Below, piece after piece: positions 27,721-35,562 of a stretch of DNA of 64,000 nucleotides (within the stretch, counting starts at the first letter, position 1; the number at the start of each line of letters is the position of its first letter). The notes below the pieces were generated by a model, which did no database searches, was not told the DNA's origin, and worked only from the letters and a program-made list of their open reading frames with translations. A program made the position numbers and the translations under genes. Origin of the DNA: Paenibacillus sp. S150 (GTDB lineage Bacteria; Bacillota; Bacilli; Paenibacillales; Paenibacillaceae); NCBI RefSeq assembly GCF_019352175.1, contig NZ_JACBYI010000033.1, forward strand, positions 1 through 64,000. The letters are read 5' to 3'.

Positions 27721-29958
27721 TCAATTTAATTTTATATAGCGTGCTGCATCGTGTGCCAGCGGCCGTTTCCCTGATCCCTCATACAGCCACAGGATTGCGG
27801 TTACGCCGCGGGGGTAATATTTGCTGCCGCCGATGAGGCCGGACAGAATCTGATCGCTCCAGCACCAGTACGACAGCTCGGGATGAAGCAGCCAGCCGGC
27901 ATGCGCAGAATCTGCGGCATGGCCCCGGTCGTCCCAAGGCCGCTGCAGGACCTCGCGGGCGATGAACTGGGACAGGTAGATTTTGCTGAGCCATGAATTG
28001 TTGCTGGTGGAAGACAGCTTCCAGCCCCCGTCCTCAAAGAGGCACACTCCCGGAACCAGCACATTCTCCAAGTGGGTGCCCAGCGTACCCAGATACGCGG
28101 CAAATCTGCCGCCCGGATCAAGCGCTTCTTCACAGCCTGTGAAGAGCGGGAACACCAGCCCTTCAATTGCGGGAATAATGCAGGAGCGGTTATCTTCATT
28201 AATAACCGCCGGAATGTATCCCTCACTGTTCATCTGTGCCGCGATGGAAGCCGCGCATTTGTCCGCCTGATGTCCGGCATCCGCCGACAATTCAGCCAAT
28301 CCTTCCTGCTTGAACAGCTTCTCCAGTGCGACATAGGCAGCCCAGCATTTGCCCGCCATATAAATATTATTGCGCGACTGTCCGAGCGAGGCATCCAGAC
28401 TGTCATAGGTGGTGATTTCTGCGCCGCCTTCAGTCCGGCTGCTGTCCAGACCCATCAGCCCGTTGCGAAGCCCGCGGTCCGGATGATCGCGGTTCAGCAT
28501 GCTTTCGAAGCAGGCGCGAAGAGTGGGCAGCATATTTCCCAAGAATTCGCGGTCCTTGGTCTGTTCAATATAGACAAGCGCACAGAGCAGCCAGTTGACC
28601 AGCTCTTCATGGCTCATATAGGAGAAGCAATCATCCAGCCCGGCCATCTCATATGCGGAATAATGCGGCCGAGAGAACACATTGGCTACGCCCACATCAT
28701 GGGTAAACGTGATCCCTCCGGGATACTCCACGGTCCCCCCCGGAAACACAACCTTATCTTCGTAGCTGTAGCGGCTGACGAACAATTCCAGCTCATTCCG
28801 CACCGTCCAAGGGTTCATGACCAGTTCAAAAAACAGCTGGTCCGCCGTTAAATCGAGTGTATTCATCATCCGGTATTCACCCTCGTTCACGATCCACAGG
28901 GGCTTCCCGTCAGCCTCCAGCAATTGGGTGCTGCCGTAATAGCTGTGAATCGCATGCGCGAGCATAAAGGACTGGTCCTCTGTAAGAGGGGCTGAGTCGA
29001 TCCAGGCATCGGCGGATCGGCAGGAATGAACCAGCTCGCCGAAATGCTCCAGTGCATAATCCGCTACAGCTTCAATATTGGAAAAGTGGCGGGTATACGC
29101 ATAGCCGGCATCAATTCCTGCCGTCACCAGCCCGCCCCGGTAAAAGCAGACGGCGAAGCGAAACGTCCGCTTCTCTCCGGCCGGAACCTCCATCGTAATG
29201 GCCCCTGTTCCGCCCAGCCCGAAGGCAAGGTTATGCTCCAGCTTGGCTTCAAGGATTTTCTCCATAGTGAACCCGAGGGCGGTTTGCACTCCCGGGTCTT
29301 TACAGGCAATGGCTGTCAGCCGTCCTTGTCCGACGCCTTCAAAGGCGCCCCCGCTGGTGTCAATGAGCCTGCGCATGGAGCTGTAGGCATCGCCGCCTTC
29401 ATAGCCGAAGAAGCCTTTTCTTGCAAAGGTACCTTTGGTGTTATCCAGCGTCAGTTCCGCGAATACGGCGGGCAGCAGGGAGGCTTTGAGCGCTTCCTCT
29501 TCAGCGGAGGCCGGATCGGGTACGGAGCGGACGGGCGAGTATATGGTAAAAGTCAGATCGCCCGCCTTCCAGGTGTCCGTTGCCGTCCGCAGTGTACGGC
29601 TGATCTGCCGATCCTCAAACGCTTTCAAAACAATCCGGGAGGGCTGATACCAGCCGCTCGGCTTGTCCCTGTCATTCCCCCCCGGCGGGGCGGGGAACAC
29701 CTCCTGCAATTCCTTGGCGGTTTTATCCGCCTTTTCTATATCGAATCTGTCGCCTGCATCCTCCACATGCTCAAAAAAGGGCAGCGCTTCATAGGTTTCA
29801 CCGTCTCCGGACTGGAAGCCAATATATACATTCTGGTCAGCCGGCTTGCCCAGCTCCAGTCCGAGTCCTCCATTCTTCCCCTTGAACCCCAGAGTGAAGC
29901 TTGCGAAGGCACCGATAGGAGAATGTTGAACATTATAGAATAGATTGTTTTTTGTCAT
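27721..29958 (-). CDS. Beta-xylosidase, GH52
   Basis: The N-terminus LFYNVQHSPIGAFASFTLGF is diagnostic of GH52, a small family of retaining beta-xylosidases known from Geobacillus and Paenibacillus. Glu359 in IVNEGEYRMMNT matches the family nucleophile. Asp519 in ITTYDSLDASLGQ matches the acid/base, and the spacing of 160 residues equals that of the Geobacillus enzyme. The protein has 745 residues and no signal peptide. The start is ATG 29958 after AAGGAG; the 19-codon longer frame lacks support. It is the first gene of the glucuronoxylan operon, under the divergent AraC protein. Confidence 0.95.
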   Translation of the reverse strand: MTKNNLFYNVQHSPIGAFASFTLGFKGKNGGLGLELGKPADQNVYIGFQSGDGETYEALPFFEHVEDAGDRFDIEKADKTAKELQEVFPAPPGGNDRDKPSGWYQPSRIVLKAFEDRQISRTLRTATDTWKAGDLTFTIYSPVRSVPDPASAEEEALKASLLPAVFAELTLDNTKGTFARKGFFGYEGGDAYSSMRRLIDTSGGAFEGVGQGRLTAIACKDPGVQTALGFTMEKILEAKLEHNLAFGLGGTGAITMEVPAGEKRTFRFAVCFYRGGLVTAGIDAGYAYTRHFSNIEAVADYALEHFGELVHSCRSADAWIDSAPLTEDQSFMLAHAIHSYYGSTQLLEADGKPLWIVNEGEYRMMNTLDLTADQLFFELVMNPWTVRNELELFVSRYSYEDKVVFPGGTVEYPGGITFTHDVGVANVFSRPHYSAYEMAGLDDCFSYMSHEELVNWLLCALVYIEQTKDREFLGNMLPTLRACFESMLNRDHPDRGLRNGLMGLDSSRTEGGAEITTYDSLDASLGQSRNNIYMAGKCWAAYVALEKLFKQEGLAELSADAGHQADKCAASIAAQMNSEGYIPAVINEDNRSCIIPAIEGLVFPLFTGCEEALDPGGRFAAYLGTLGTHLENVLVPGVCLFEDGGWKLSSTSNNSWLSKIYLSQFIAREVLQRPWDDRGHAADSAHAGWLLHPELSYWCWSDQILSGLIGGSKYYPRGVTAILWLYEGSGKRPLAHDAARYIKLN

Positions 29959-30042
29959 AAAGAACTCCTTTCTGGATTTGAGCTTAATTTCCTTGCTTCC
30001 AATGTTCTTGTTCATCCTACCATGGGCCCCAGGGGCGCGAAC

Positions 30043-30078
30043 ATTGTCAAATCAAGCAAATATTTACCCAAATCAAGC
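30043..30078 (-). promoter_or_regulatory. AraC-type direct-repeat operator and -35 box of the GH52 promoter
   Basis: AAATCAAGC occurs at 30049-30057 and again at 30070-30078, 21 bp (two helical turns) apart, the typical geometry for AraC-family activators. On the minus strand the proximal repeat overlaps a TTGACA -35 box (30045-30050) directed at the GH52 gene. No good -10 follows at 17 bp, as expected for an activator-dependent promoter. A TATACT at 30090-30095 could serve the divergent regulator. Confidence 0.65.
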
Positions 30079-30128
30079 CGGAGTCCTGATATACTGTTGG
30101 TTACAAGGAAGGATGAGGGGGAGTCTTT

Positions 30129-31034
30129 GTGGTATCGGCCTTTTTACCGCCTGTGCTCGGACAAAGCATCAGCGAAACGATCATACCCGATGTGAAAACA
30201 ACACTGAATTTATTCGGCATGCACCTGCGGAAGGTGCGCGGGGATTGGGATTATCCCGTTCATGCCCATCCGCAGTACGAATTCAACTACGTGCTTGAGG
30301 GGGAGCAGCTGCTTATCGTCAATAATCACAGCTATACGCAGAAGGCTGGAGATCTGGTCTTGTTAAGACCGGGCGATTCCCACTCCAGCAAAAGCGGAAA
30401 TGGCAAGCCCTTTACCTATTTCTGCATTCATTTTGATATCGATGACAAGATTCTGATCTCACTGCTGAGCCGCCTGAATCATGTTCTCTTTGAAGCCGGA
30501 AGCAGCATTGCCCATAAATTGGGCCCTGTTTTCACCAAGCTGGTGGAGATTTCAGGCACCATCACCGGAGACATCACCATGGCGCAGCGGATGAGACTGC
30601 AGTCTGCGGTGTTTGATCTGTTCGGGCAGCTTTGGGAGGCCTTTTCAATCGAGGCGAATTTACCCGCTTCGGGCACCTATGAGAAGGTGGAGCTCGCGCA
30701 CCAGATCCGCAGCCGTCTGCAGGGGCTGGTCTATCAGCAGTTTCAGCTGGAGCTGACGGATGCCGGCCACTACGGCATTGATGATATTGCCGCGGAGCTG
30801 GGAATCAGCGCCTCGCACTGCTACCGCGTGTTCCGTCAGGTGTTCAGGGTGTCGCCCAGAGAATTCCTGTCCGAACAAATGCTGCACGAGGCCAAGGTTC
30901 TGCTGGATGATCCCAACCTGTCCGTAAGCCGGATTTCAGGTATTCTGGGCTACCGCGATATCGCCCACTTCAGCCGCCAGTTCAAACGCTGGTACGGCCA
31001 ATCGCCGCGCGAGTACCGGGAATCGGACAAGTAG
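30129..31034 (+). CDS. AraC-family regulator of the xylan operon
   Basis: The 301-residue soluble protein has an N-terminal cupin sugar-binding domain (HAHPQYEFNYVLEGEQLLI, LLRPGDSHS) and a C-terminal double helix-turn-helix (IDDIAAELGISASHCYRVF; VSRISGILGYRDIAHFSRQF). It should bind a xylose- or uronate-type effector and activate the divergent GH52 operon through the 21-bp-spaced repeats. The start is GTG 30129 after GGGGGAG. Confidence 0.9.
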   Translation: MVSAFLPPVLGQSISETIIPDVKTTLNLFGMHLRKVRGDWDYPVHAHPQYEFNYVLEGEQLLIVNNHSYTQKAGDLVLLRPGDSHSSKSGNGKPFTYFCIHFDIDDKILISLLSRLNHVLFEAGSSIAHKLGPVFTKLVEISGTITGDITMAQRMRLQSAVFDLFGQLWEAFSIEANLPASGTYEKVELAHQIRSRLQGLVYQQFQLELTDAGHYGIDDIAAELGISASHCYRVFRQVFRVSPREFLSEQMLHEAKVLLDDPNLSVSRISGILGYRDIAHFSRQFKRWYGQSPREYRESDK

Positions 31035-31172
31035 CAACGGCTGCGCCGACCCGTTATGCCTGCAGTCTGTATGATGCAGAGCGGCCGGCTGCACACGTTT
31101 GTCAATTCCACCGCAATGGCAGCCTGCCTGATGGACCCTTCGCAGCATAGTCGCTTTACCCTTTTATTATTC

Positions 31173-31931
31173 TTAAATCCGGGACAGCGTCCTGCCCAGA
31201 TGGACAACCTCTTCCATCGCCGTTTCCCGCTTATCCTCAAAGGCATGCCGCAGCATGGAGGTGCTCACCGCAGCTACTGCATTTCCGGAAGCATCATATA
31301 CAGGCGCGGCCGCACAGCAGATTCCCTGGATGACCTCTTCCTGATCCACAGCGTATCCGCTGCTGCGGATGCCGGCCAGCTTCTCAGTGAACGCCCCCCA
31401 GTCCGTAACTGTCTGCGGCGTTACCGGAGACAGAATTCCGCCGGGGTACCGCTTCTCCAGTTCCTCCTGCGGCAGCAGCGCAAGCAGCATCTTCCCCATC
31501 GCTGTCGCATGAGCCGGGAAGCGCATCCCCGGATTGGACTCCAGCTTCACCAGCGAGGGTCCCTCCTGCTTGGCCAGATAGATAATCTCGCTCCGGTCAA
31601 GCACAGATAGTTGAAAGGTCTCGCCGGTTACCTTGACGCTTTGAGCGGAAGCCTTCAGAAAATGCTCCACCAGATTGTAATTCTGTCTGTGCGACTCATT
31701 GAACGCCAAATTGAGATAGGCCACCCCGGCTCCAAGCGTGTACGACTCCTTCTCATCCTTCTTCAACCAGTTCAAAGCCTCCATGGTACGCAGCAGAGAA
31801 AACATCGAGCTTTTGTTAATCCCCGTCTCCTCGCACAGCTCTGTCATTTTGCACTCCCCGGGCTTGCGGGAAACCGCTCCCAGAATCAAATCGGCGCGTT
31901 CCAAGGCGGGAACCCAATATTTACGGTCCAA
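31173..31931 (-). CDS. IclR-family transcriptional regulator
   Basis: The protein has about 252 residues with an N-terminal winged helix (MTELCEETGINKSSMFSLL) and a C-terminal GAF-like effector domain (IVEGICCAAAPVYD-type end, seen here as VIQGICCAAAPVYD). I choose TTG 31931, giving MDRKYWVPALERA, the usual IclR opening in Paenibacillus, with AAGGGGA upstream. It is divergent from the keto-deoxy-sugar-acid aldolase and probably represses it. KdgR-type IclR proteins often respond to 2-keto-3-deoxy sugar acids. A GAACC..GGTTC inverted repeat (31957-31983) in the shared intergenic region is a possible site. Confidence 0.88.
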   Translation of the reverse strand: MDRKYWVPALERADLILGAVSRKPGECKMTELCEETGINKSSMFSLLRTMEALNWLKKDEKESYTLGAGVAYLNLAFNESHRQNYNLVEHFLKASAQSVKVTGETFQLSVLDRSEIIYLAKQEGPSLVKLESNPGMRFPAHATAMGKMLLALLPQEELEKRYPGGILSPVTPQTVTDWGAFTEKLAGIRSSGYAVDQEEVIQGICCAAAPVYDASGNAVAAVSTSMLRHAFEDKRETAMEEVVHLGRTLSRI

Positions 31932-32031
31932 TTCATCTATTCCCCTTCCTAAAAAAGAACCATTGATAAAGCCCCTTAGGTTCAATATAATAATCTTATG
32001 TTTATAATAACAAACCGGGAGGCAAAAACAA

Positions 32032-32949
32032 ATGAATATTGTTCAGGCAGATGCAGGCATAATCCCCCCTGTCCCTACGATTCTGAATGAAAACCGTAAA
32101 TTGGACCGTGCCGGAATGCAGCTCTTGATTGACAGCCTGATCACCCAAGGCGTCCATGCCCTGTTCTTCCTGGGAACCGCCGGAGAGTTCAATCAGTTTG
32201 ACGCGGCGGAGCGTGAGGAGATTGCAGAGTTTTGCATTGCCTATACGGACGGGCGCCTTCCGGTCTGGGTGGGAACGGGCAGCAACACGACGTCCGAAGC
32301 TATCCGGCTCACACAGCATGCGGCCCGCAGCGGAGCTGCCGGGGCTGTCGCCATTAATCCCTATTACTGCAAGCTGAGCGAGGACAGCCTCTTCACGCAT
32401 TATGCCTCAATCGCAGAAGCCTCCGAGCTTCCGCTCATGCTGTACAATTTCCCGGCGCTTACCGGCCAGGACCTGAGTCCGGCCTTTGTCAGCCGGCTTG
32501 CCGCACGGTATCCCAGGGTAGTCGGCATCAAAGAAACGGTGGACCAGCTAAGCCATATCCGCCAGATGATTCTGCAGGTCAAGGAAGTAAATCCGGCATT
32601 CGCTGTCTACTGCGGCTTCGATGAATATCTGCTCCCCACTCTCGCGTCAGGCGGGGCCGGGGCCATTGCAGCCAGCGCCAATTTCGCCCCGCAGCTGATG
32701 CTGGGCTTATACCGGGGCTTTCAGAACAATCAATTGGCCGAGGTGCTTGAATACCACCGGAAGCTGATTCAGATTCCGCCGCTGTATGCACTGGACGACC
32801 CTTTCATTCCTGCCATCAAGGAAGCCGTTCGTTTGGCCGGCGTCCCGGTTCCAACCTTCAGCCATACTCCGGCGAATCCCTGGAATGACTTGAAGGAACG
32901 GCAGCTGAAGCACATTTTCAGCCGGGCGGGCATTCCCCACATGAACTGA
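32032..32949 (+). CDS. DapA-superfamily aldolase, YagE-like (2-keto-3-deoxy sugar acid)
   Basis: The 305-residue protein has the (beta/alpha)8 class I aldolase fold. The phosphate/keto-acid loop is FFLGTAGEFNQF, the catalytic Tyr is in LMLYNFPALTGQDLSP, and the Schiff-base Lys is in VGIKETVDQL. These segments match E. coli YagE/YjhH, which cleave 2-keto-3-deoxy-pentonate or -gluconate to pyruvate plus an aldehyde, better than true dihydrodipicolinate synthase. With the IclR neighbour and the nearby xylan operon, a role in uronate or pentonate breakdown is likely. The start follows GGGAGG. A TATAAT (32003-32008) lies upstream. Confidence 0.85.
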   Translation: MNIVQADAGIIPPVPTILNENRKLDRAGMQLLIDSLITQGVHALFFLGTAGEFNQFDAAEREEIAEFCIAYTDGRLPVWVGTGSNTTSEAIRLTQHAARSGAAGAVAINPYYCKLSEDSLFTHYASIAEASELPLMLYNFPALTGQDLSPAFVSRLAARYPRVVGIKETVDQLSHIRQMILQVKEVNPAFAVYCGFDEYLLPTLASGGAGAIAASANFAPQLMLGLYRGFQNNQLAEVLEYHRKLIQIPPLYALDDPFIPAIKEAVRLAGVPVPTFSHTPANPWNDLKERQLKHIFSRAGIPHMN

Positions 32950-33031
32950 TGCCGGCTTAGTCAGATTTTCTTGCTGATACCGCAGCTCTCCAGCTCTGTC
33001 TCCAGAGCCGGTCCTGCGCAATGATTTATAA

Positions 33032-33077
33032 AAAGGCGCCCGTTCCAGTGAACGGAAGCGCCTTTATATTTTTTTTA
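33032..33077 (+). terminator. Rho-independent terminator after the aldolase gene
   Basis: AAAGGCGC..CGTTC-CAGT-GAACG..GCGCCTTT forms a long stem with a small internal loop, followed by TATATTTTTTTT. It lies 83 bp after the aldolase stop. Confidence 0.92.
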
Positions 33078-33120
33078 GAGCCTATCCCAGAATAAATAAG
33101 GGTAAGAAAAAGTAAGAGGT

Positions 33121-33690
33121 GCCAGCTCCGCCCCAACAACGGCATTTCTGCCGTTATTTCGGGGCGCACGGGACAGCTCCGCCCCAACAACGGCATTTCT
33201 GCCGTTATTTCGGGGCGCACGGGACAGCTTCGCCTCAACAACGGCATTTCTGCCGTTATTTCGGGGCGCACGGGACAGCCCTGCCTCAACAACGGCATTT
33301 CTGCCGTTATTTCGGGACACGCGGGACAGCTTCGCCTCAACAACGGCATTTCTGCCGTTATTTCGGGGCGCACGGGACAGCTTCGCCCCAACAACGGCAT
33401 TTCTGCCGTTATTTCGGGGCACGCGGGACAGCTTCGCCTCAACAACGGCATTTCTGCCGTTATTTCGGGGCGCACGGGACAGCCCTGCCTCAACAACGGC
33501 ATTTCTGCCGTTATTTCGGGGCGCACGGGACAGCCCTGCCTCAACAACGGCATTTCTGCCGTTATTTCGGGACACGCGGGCCTTCCCCGCCTCAACAACG
33601 GCATTTCTGCCGTTATTTCGGGGCGCACGGGACAGCTCCGCCTCAACAACGGCATTTCTGCCGTTATTCCGGGGCGCACGGCAGTAATTT
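33121..33690. repeat. 51-bp hairpin array, eleven units
   Basis: AACAACGGC recurs at 33135 and every 51 bp to 33645. Each unit holds a perfect AACGGCA-TTTC-TGCCGTT hairpin and a variable GGGGCGCACGGGACAGC-type link. Because 51 is divisible by three, frames stay open on both strands, giving repetitive 17-residue translations. None has a ribosome binding site or conserved start. It follows the aldolase terminator. Bases 33691-33996 hold a small TCTCAC..GTGAGA stem and no recognisable gene. Confidence 0.92.
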
Positions 33691-33996
33691 TGCGAATAAT
33701 CTCACACAGCGAGTGAGAAAGAGTAAGCGAAGGAGTGTGGAAGTCAGCGCGGGGAAGGGAGCTGCCGGACGCTCAGCTTGCCCACGCCGCACCTGCACAA
33801 GGGGATAAGCCCAAAAAGCCCAGAAAGCCCGCTACAAGCGTACCTATAGACTGGACACTCAGAAAAAAGGGATGCGGGCTGTTATTCGCTTGAAAGAAAG
33901 CATGGAACTATGAAGCCTTACTTCATTTCGCCCGCACAGATCATTTGGAGAAGCGTACGATCCGTTCATTCCGGTAACTTATTTTGGTACAGGTGC

Positions 33997-35547
33997 TTAA
34001 TCCTGTTGCCCGCCGCCGTACGGGGGCAGAGCCGGCCCGCTGCCAGTCCAGCCTTCCTTGTATTCTGTGGGACTGCAGCCCGTGTATTCCTTGAACACCT
34101 TGGAGAAATAGTGCTGATCCCCGAAAGACAGCACCTCCGACAGCTCCTTCACCTTCAGCTCCGGCTTCGCGGCAATAAGGCGGCGGGCTTCGGCAATCTT
34201 AAGCTGCATAAAATAGTGCACAAAGGTCTTCTGCGAATATCTCTTGATGATTCTGCTGATATACGACGGGCTCACATGAAATTTGAGCGCCACATCGGCG
34301 ATGGAGATCTGGGCATAGATATGCTGCTGCAAATATTGCTCCAGCTGCCGGAACAGCTCCTCGCCGCTCTTCTTGTTCTGAAGCTGCAGCCATTCAAAGC
34401 TCTGCTCGGCCCATGCAAGCAGCGACTCTCCGAAGCCCTCATAGCTCCCGCTCTCCAGAAGCTGCTGCACCTCTTCCTCCAGCTGCTGCCATTCCTCCGG
34501 CTGCTGGTGCCGGCCTGTGCTTCTGAAGGCCTCTGCGAGGGACCAGATGAACCTTTCCAGCTCTGCCATTCTTAGCCCGGAGTTCTTAAACGTCATCAGC
34601 TGCTGCCTGAGCAGCACCATGAAGCGCTCCTTCTGCCGCTGCCCGATCATTTCCGCGAAATGTCTGGTCAGCTTCTCCAGCTCAACATCAGTCAATATGC
34701 CCTTTGGCGCCGGATACGCCTGGCATATTAGCCGGGCGGACACTGACAGCTGTTCTTTCATCCTCCGGTCCAGCTGCTCATAACAGGCTATCAGCTCCCG
34801 GTTCTCCGCAGGCTGCGGCTCTGCTGCAATGGAGACCTGGATGCCCCGGGCCTGCAGCGTAACGTGCAGCCTCTTCAACCAATCATGTATGGAAGGATGC
34901 GCCTCCAGCGCGGAAGCCTTGACCAGGGCAAGAAGCTGTCCGGACTGCCGGACCGGGAACACCCAGCAGCTATGCGGTGCGCAGGCTTCGGCAAGACAGG
35001 ACTGGACCGTATCCGCCTTCCAGCAGCCCGCCTCCGGCTCCGGGGTAAACGGCTGCCTGCACAGGAGCAGCATCAGCTTCTCCCCGTCAAGAAACTCCGC
35101 ACCAAGCTCCACGGTTGACAGCGCATGCGGCTCGACAATCCCCTCCAGCAGAGCCTTGCCGCTTCCCTGCCGCTCATCCAGCTGGCCTACCAGCCGCTCC
35201 AGCACTTCAACAAGCTGGTGCCGCTCCACCGGCTTCAGCAGATAGTCGAACACCTGCAGGTTCAGCGCTTTGCGCGTATATTCGAAATCGCTGTATCCGC
35301 TGATCAGCACAGCCTTCAGCCCCGGATTCACCCGCTTGCCCTGCTCGATCAGCGCTAGCCCGTCCAGCTTGGGCATGCGGATGTCGGTCAGCAGGATATC
35401 GACGGGATGCGCTTTTATATATTCCAATGCCTCCACCCCGTTCGACACAGCGGCTGCAATGCGCACGGGCAGCTCCGCGGACTGCATAAGCGCACGGATA
35501 TTGCGCAGAATCGGCTTGCTGTCTTCAGCAATGATTGCAGTGTACAT
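33997..35547 (-). CDS. YesN-type response regulator (REC-AraC)
   Basis: The 516-residue protein has an N-terminal receiver with phospho-acceptor Asp55 in LLTDIRMPKLDG and Lys105-region LLKPVE. A long helical linker follows, then a C-terminal AraC helix-turn-helix pair (ISIADVALKFHVSPSYISRI and the second LSFGDQHYFSKVFKEYTG). It should activate sugar importer genes, most likely the divergent binding protein at 37539, when phosphorylated by the kinase encoded 15 bp upstream. The ATG at 35547 follows GGAGGGAG. Confidence 0.93.
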   Translation of the reverse strand: MYTAIIAEDSKPILRNIRALMQSAELPVRIAAAVSNGVEALEYIKAHPVDILLTDIRMPKLDGLALIEQGKRVNPGLKAVLISGYSDFEYTRKALNLQVFDYLLKPVERHQLVEVLERLVGQLDERQGSGKALLEGIVEPHALSTVELGAEFLDGEKLMLLLCRQPFTPEPEAGCWKADTVQSCLAEACAPHSCWVFPVRQSGQLLALVKASALEAHPSIHDWLKRLHVTLQARGIQVSIAAEPQPAENRELIACYEQLDRRMKEQLSVSARLICQAYPAPKGILTDVELEKLTRHFAEMIGQRQKERFMVLLRQQLMTFKNSGLRMAELERFIWSLAEAFRSTGRHQQPEEWQQLEEEVQQLLESGSYEGFGESLLAWAEQSFEWLQLQNKKSGEELFRQLEQYLQQHIYAQISIADVALKFHVSPSYISRIIKRYSQKTFVHYFMQLKIAEARRLIAAKPELKVKELSEVLSFGDQHYFSKVFKEYTGCSPTEYKEGWTGSGPALPPYGGGQQD

Positions 35548-35562
35548 AGCTCTCCCTCCGGT

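Noticed and set aside
33121..33690. CRISPR array
   Set aside because: The sequence between hairpins is itself repeated rather than unique spacers, and no cas gene is present.
33119..33808. Long repetitive open frames on both strands through the eleven-unit array
   Set aside because: The 51-bp period keeps all frames open automatically. There is no ribosome binding site, no distinct N-terminus, and the repeat signal is a nucleotide hairpin.
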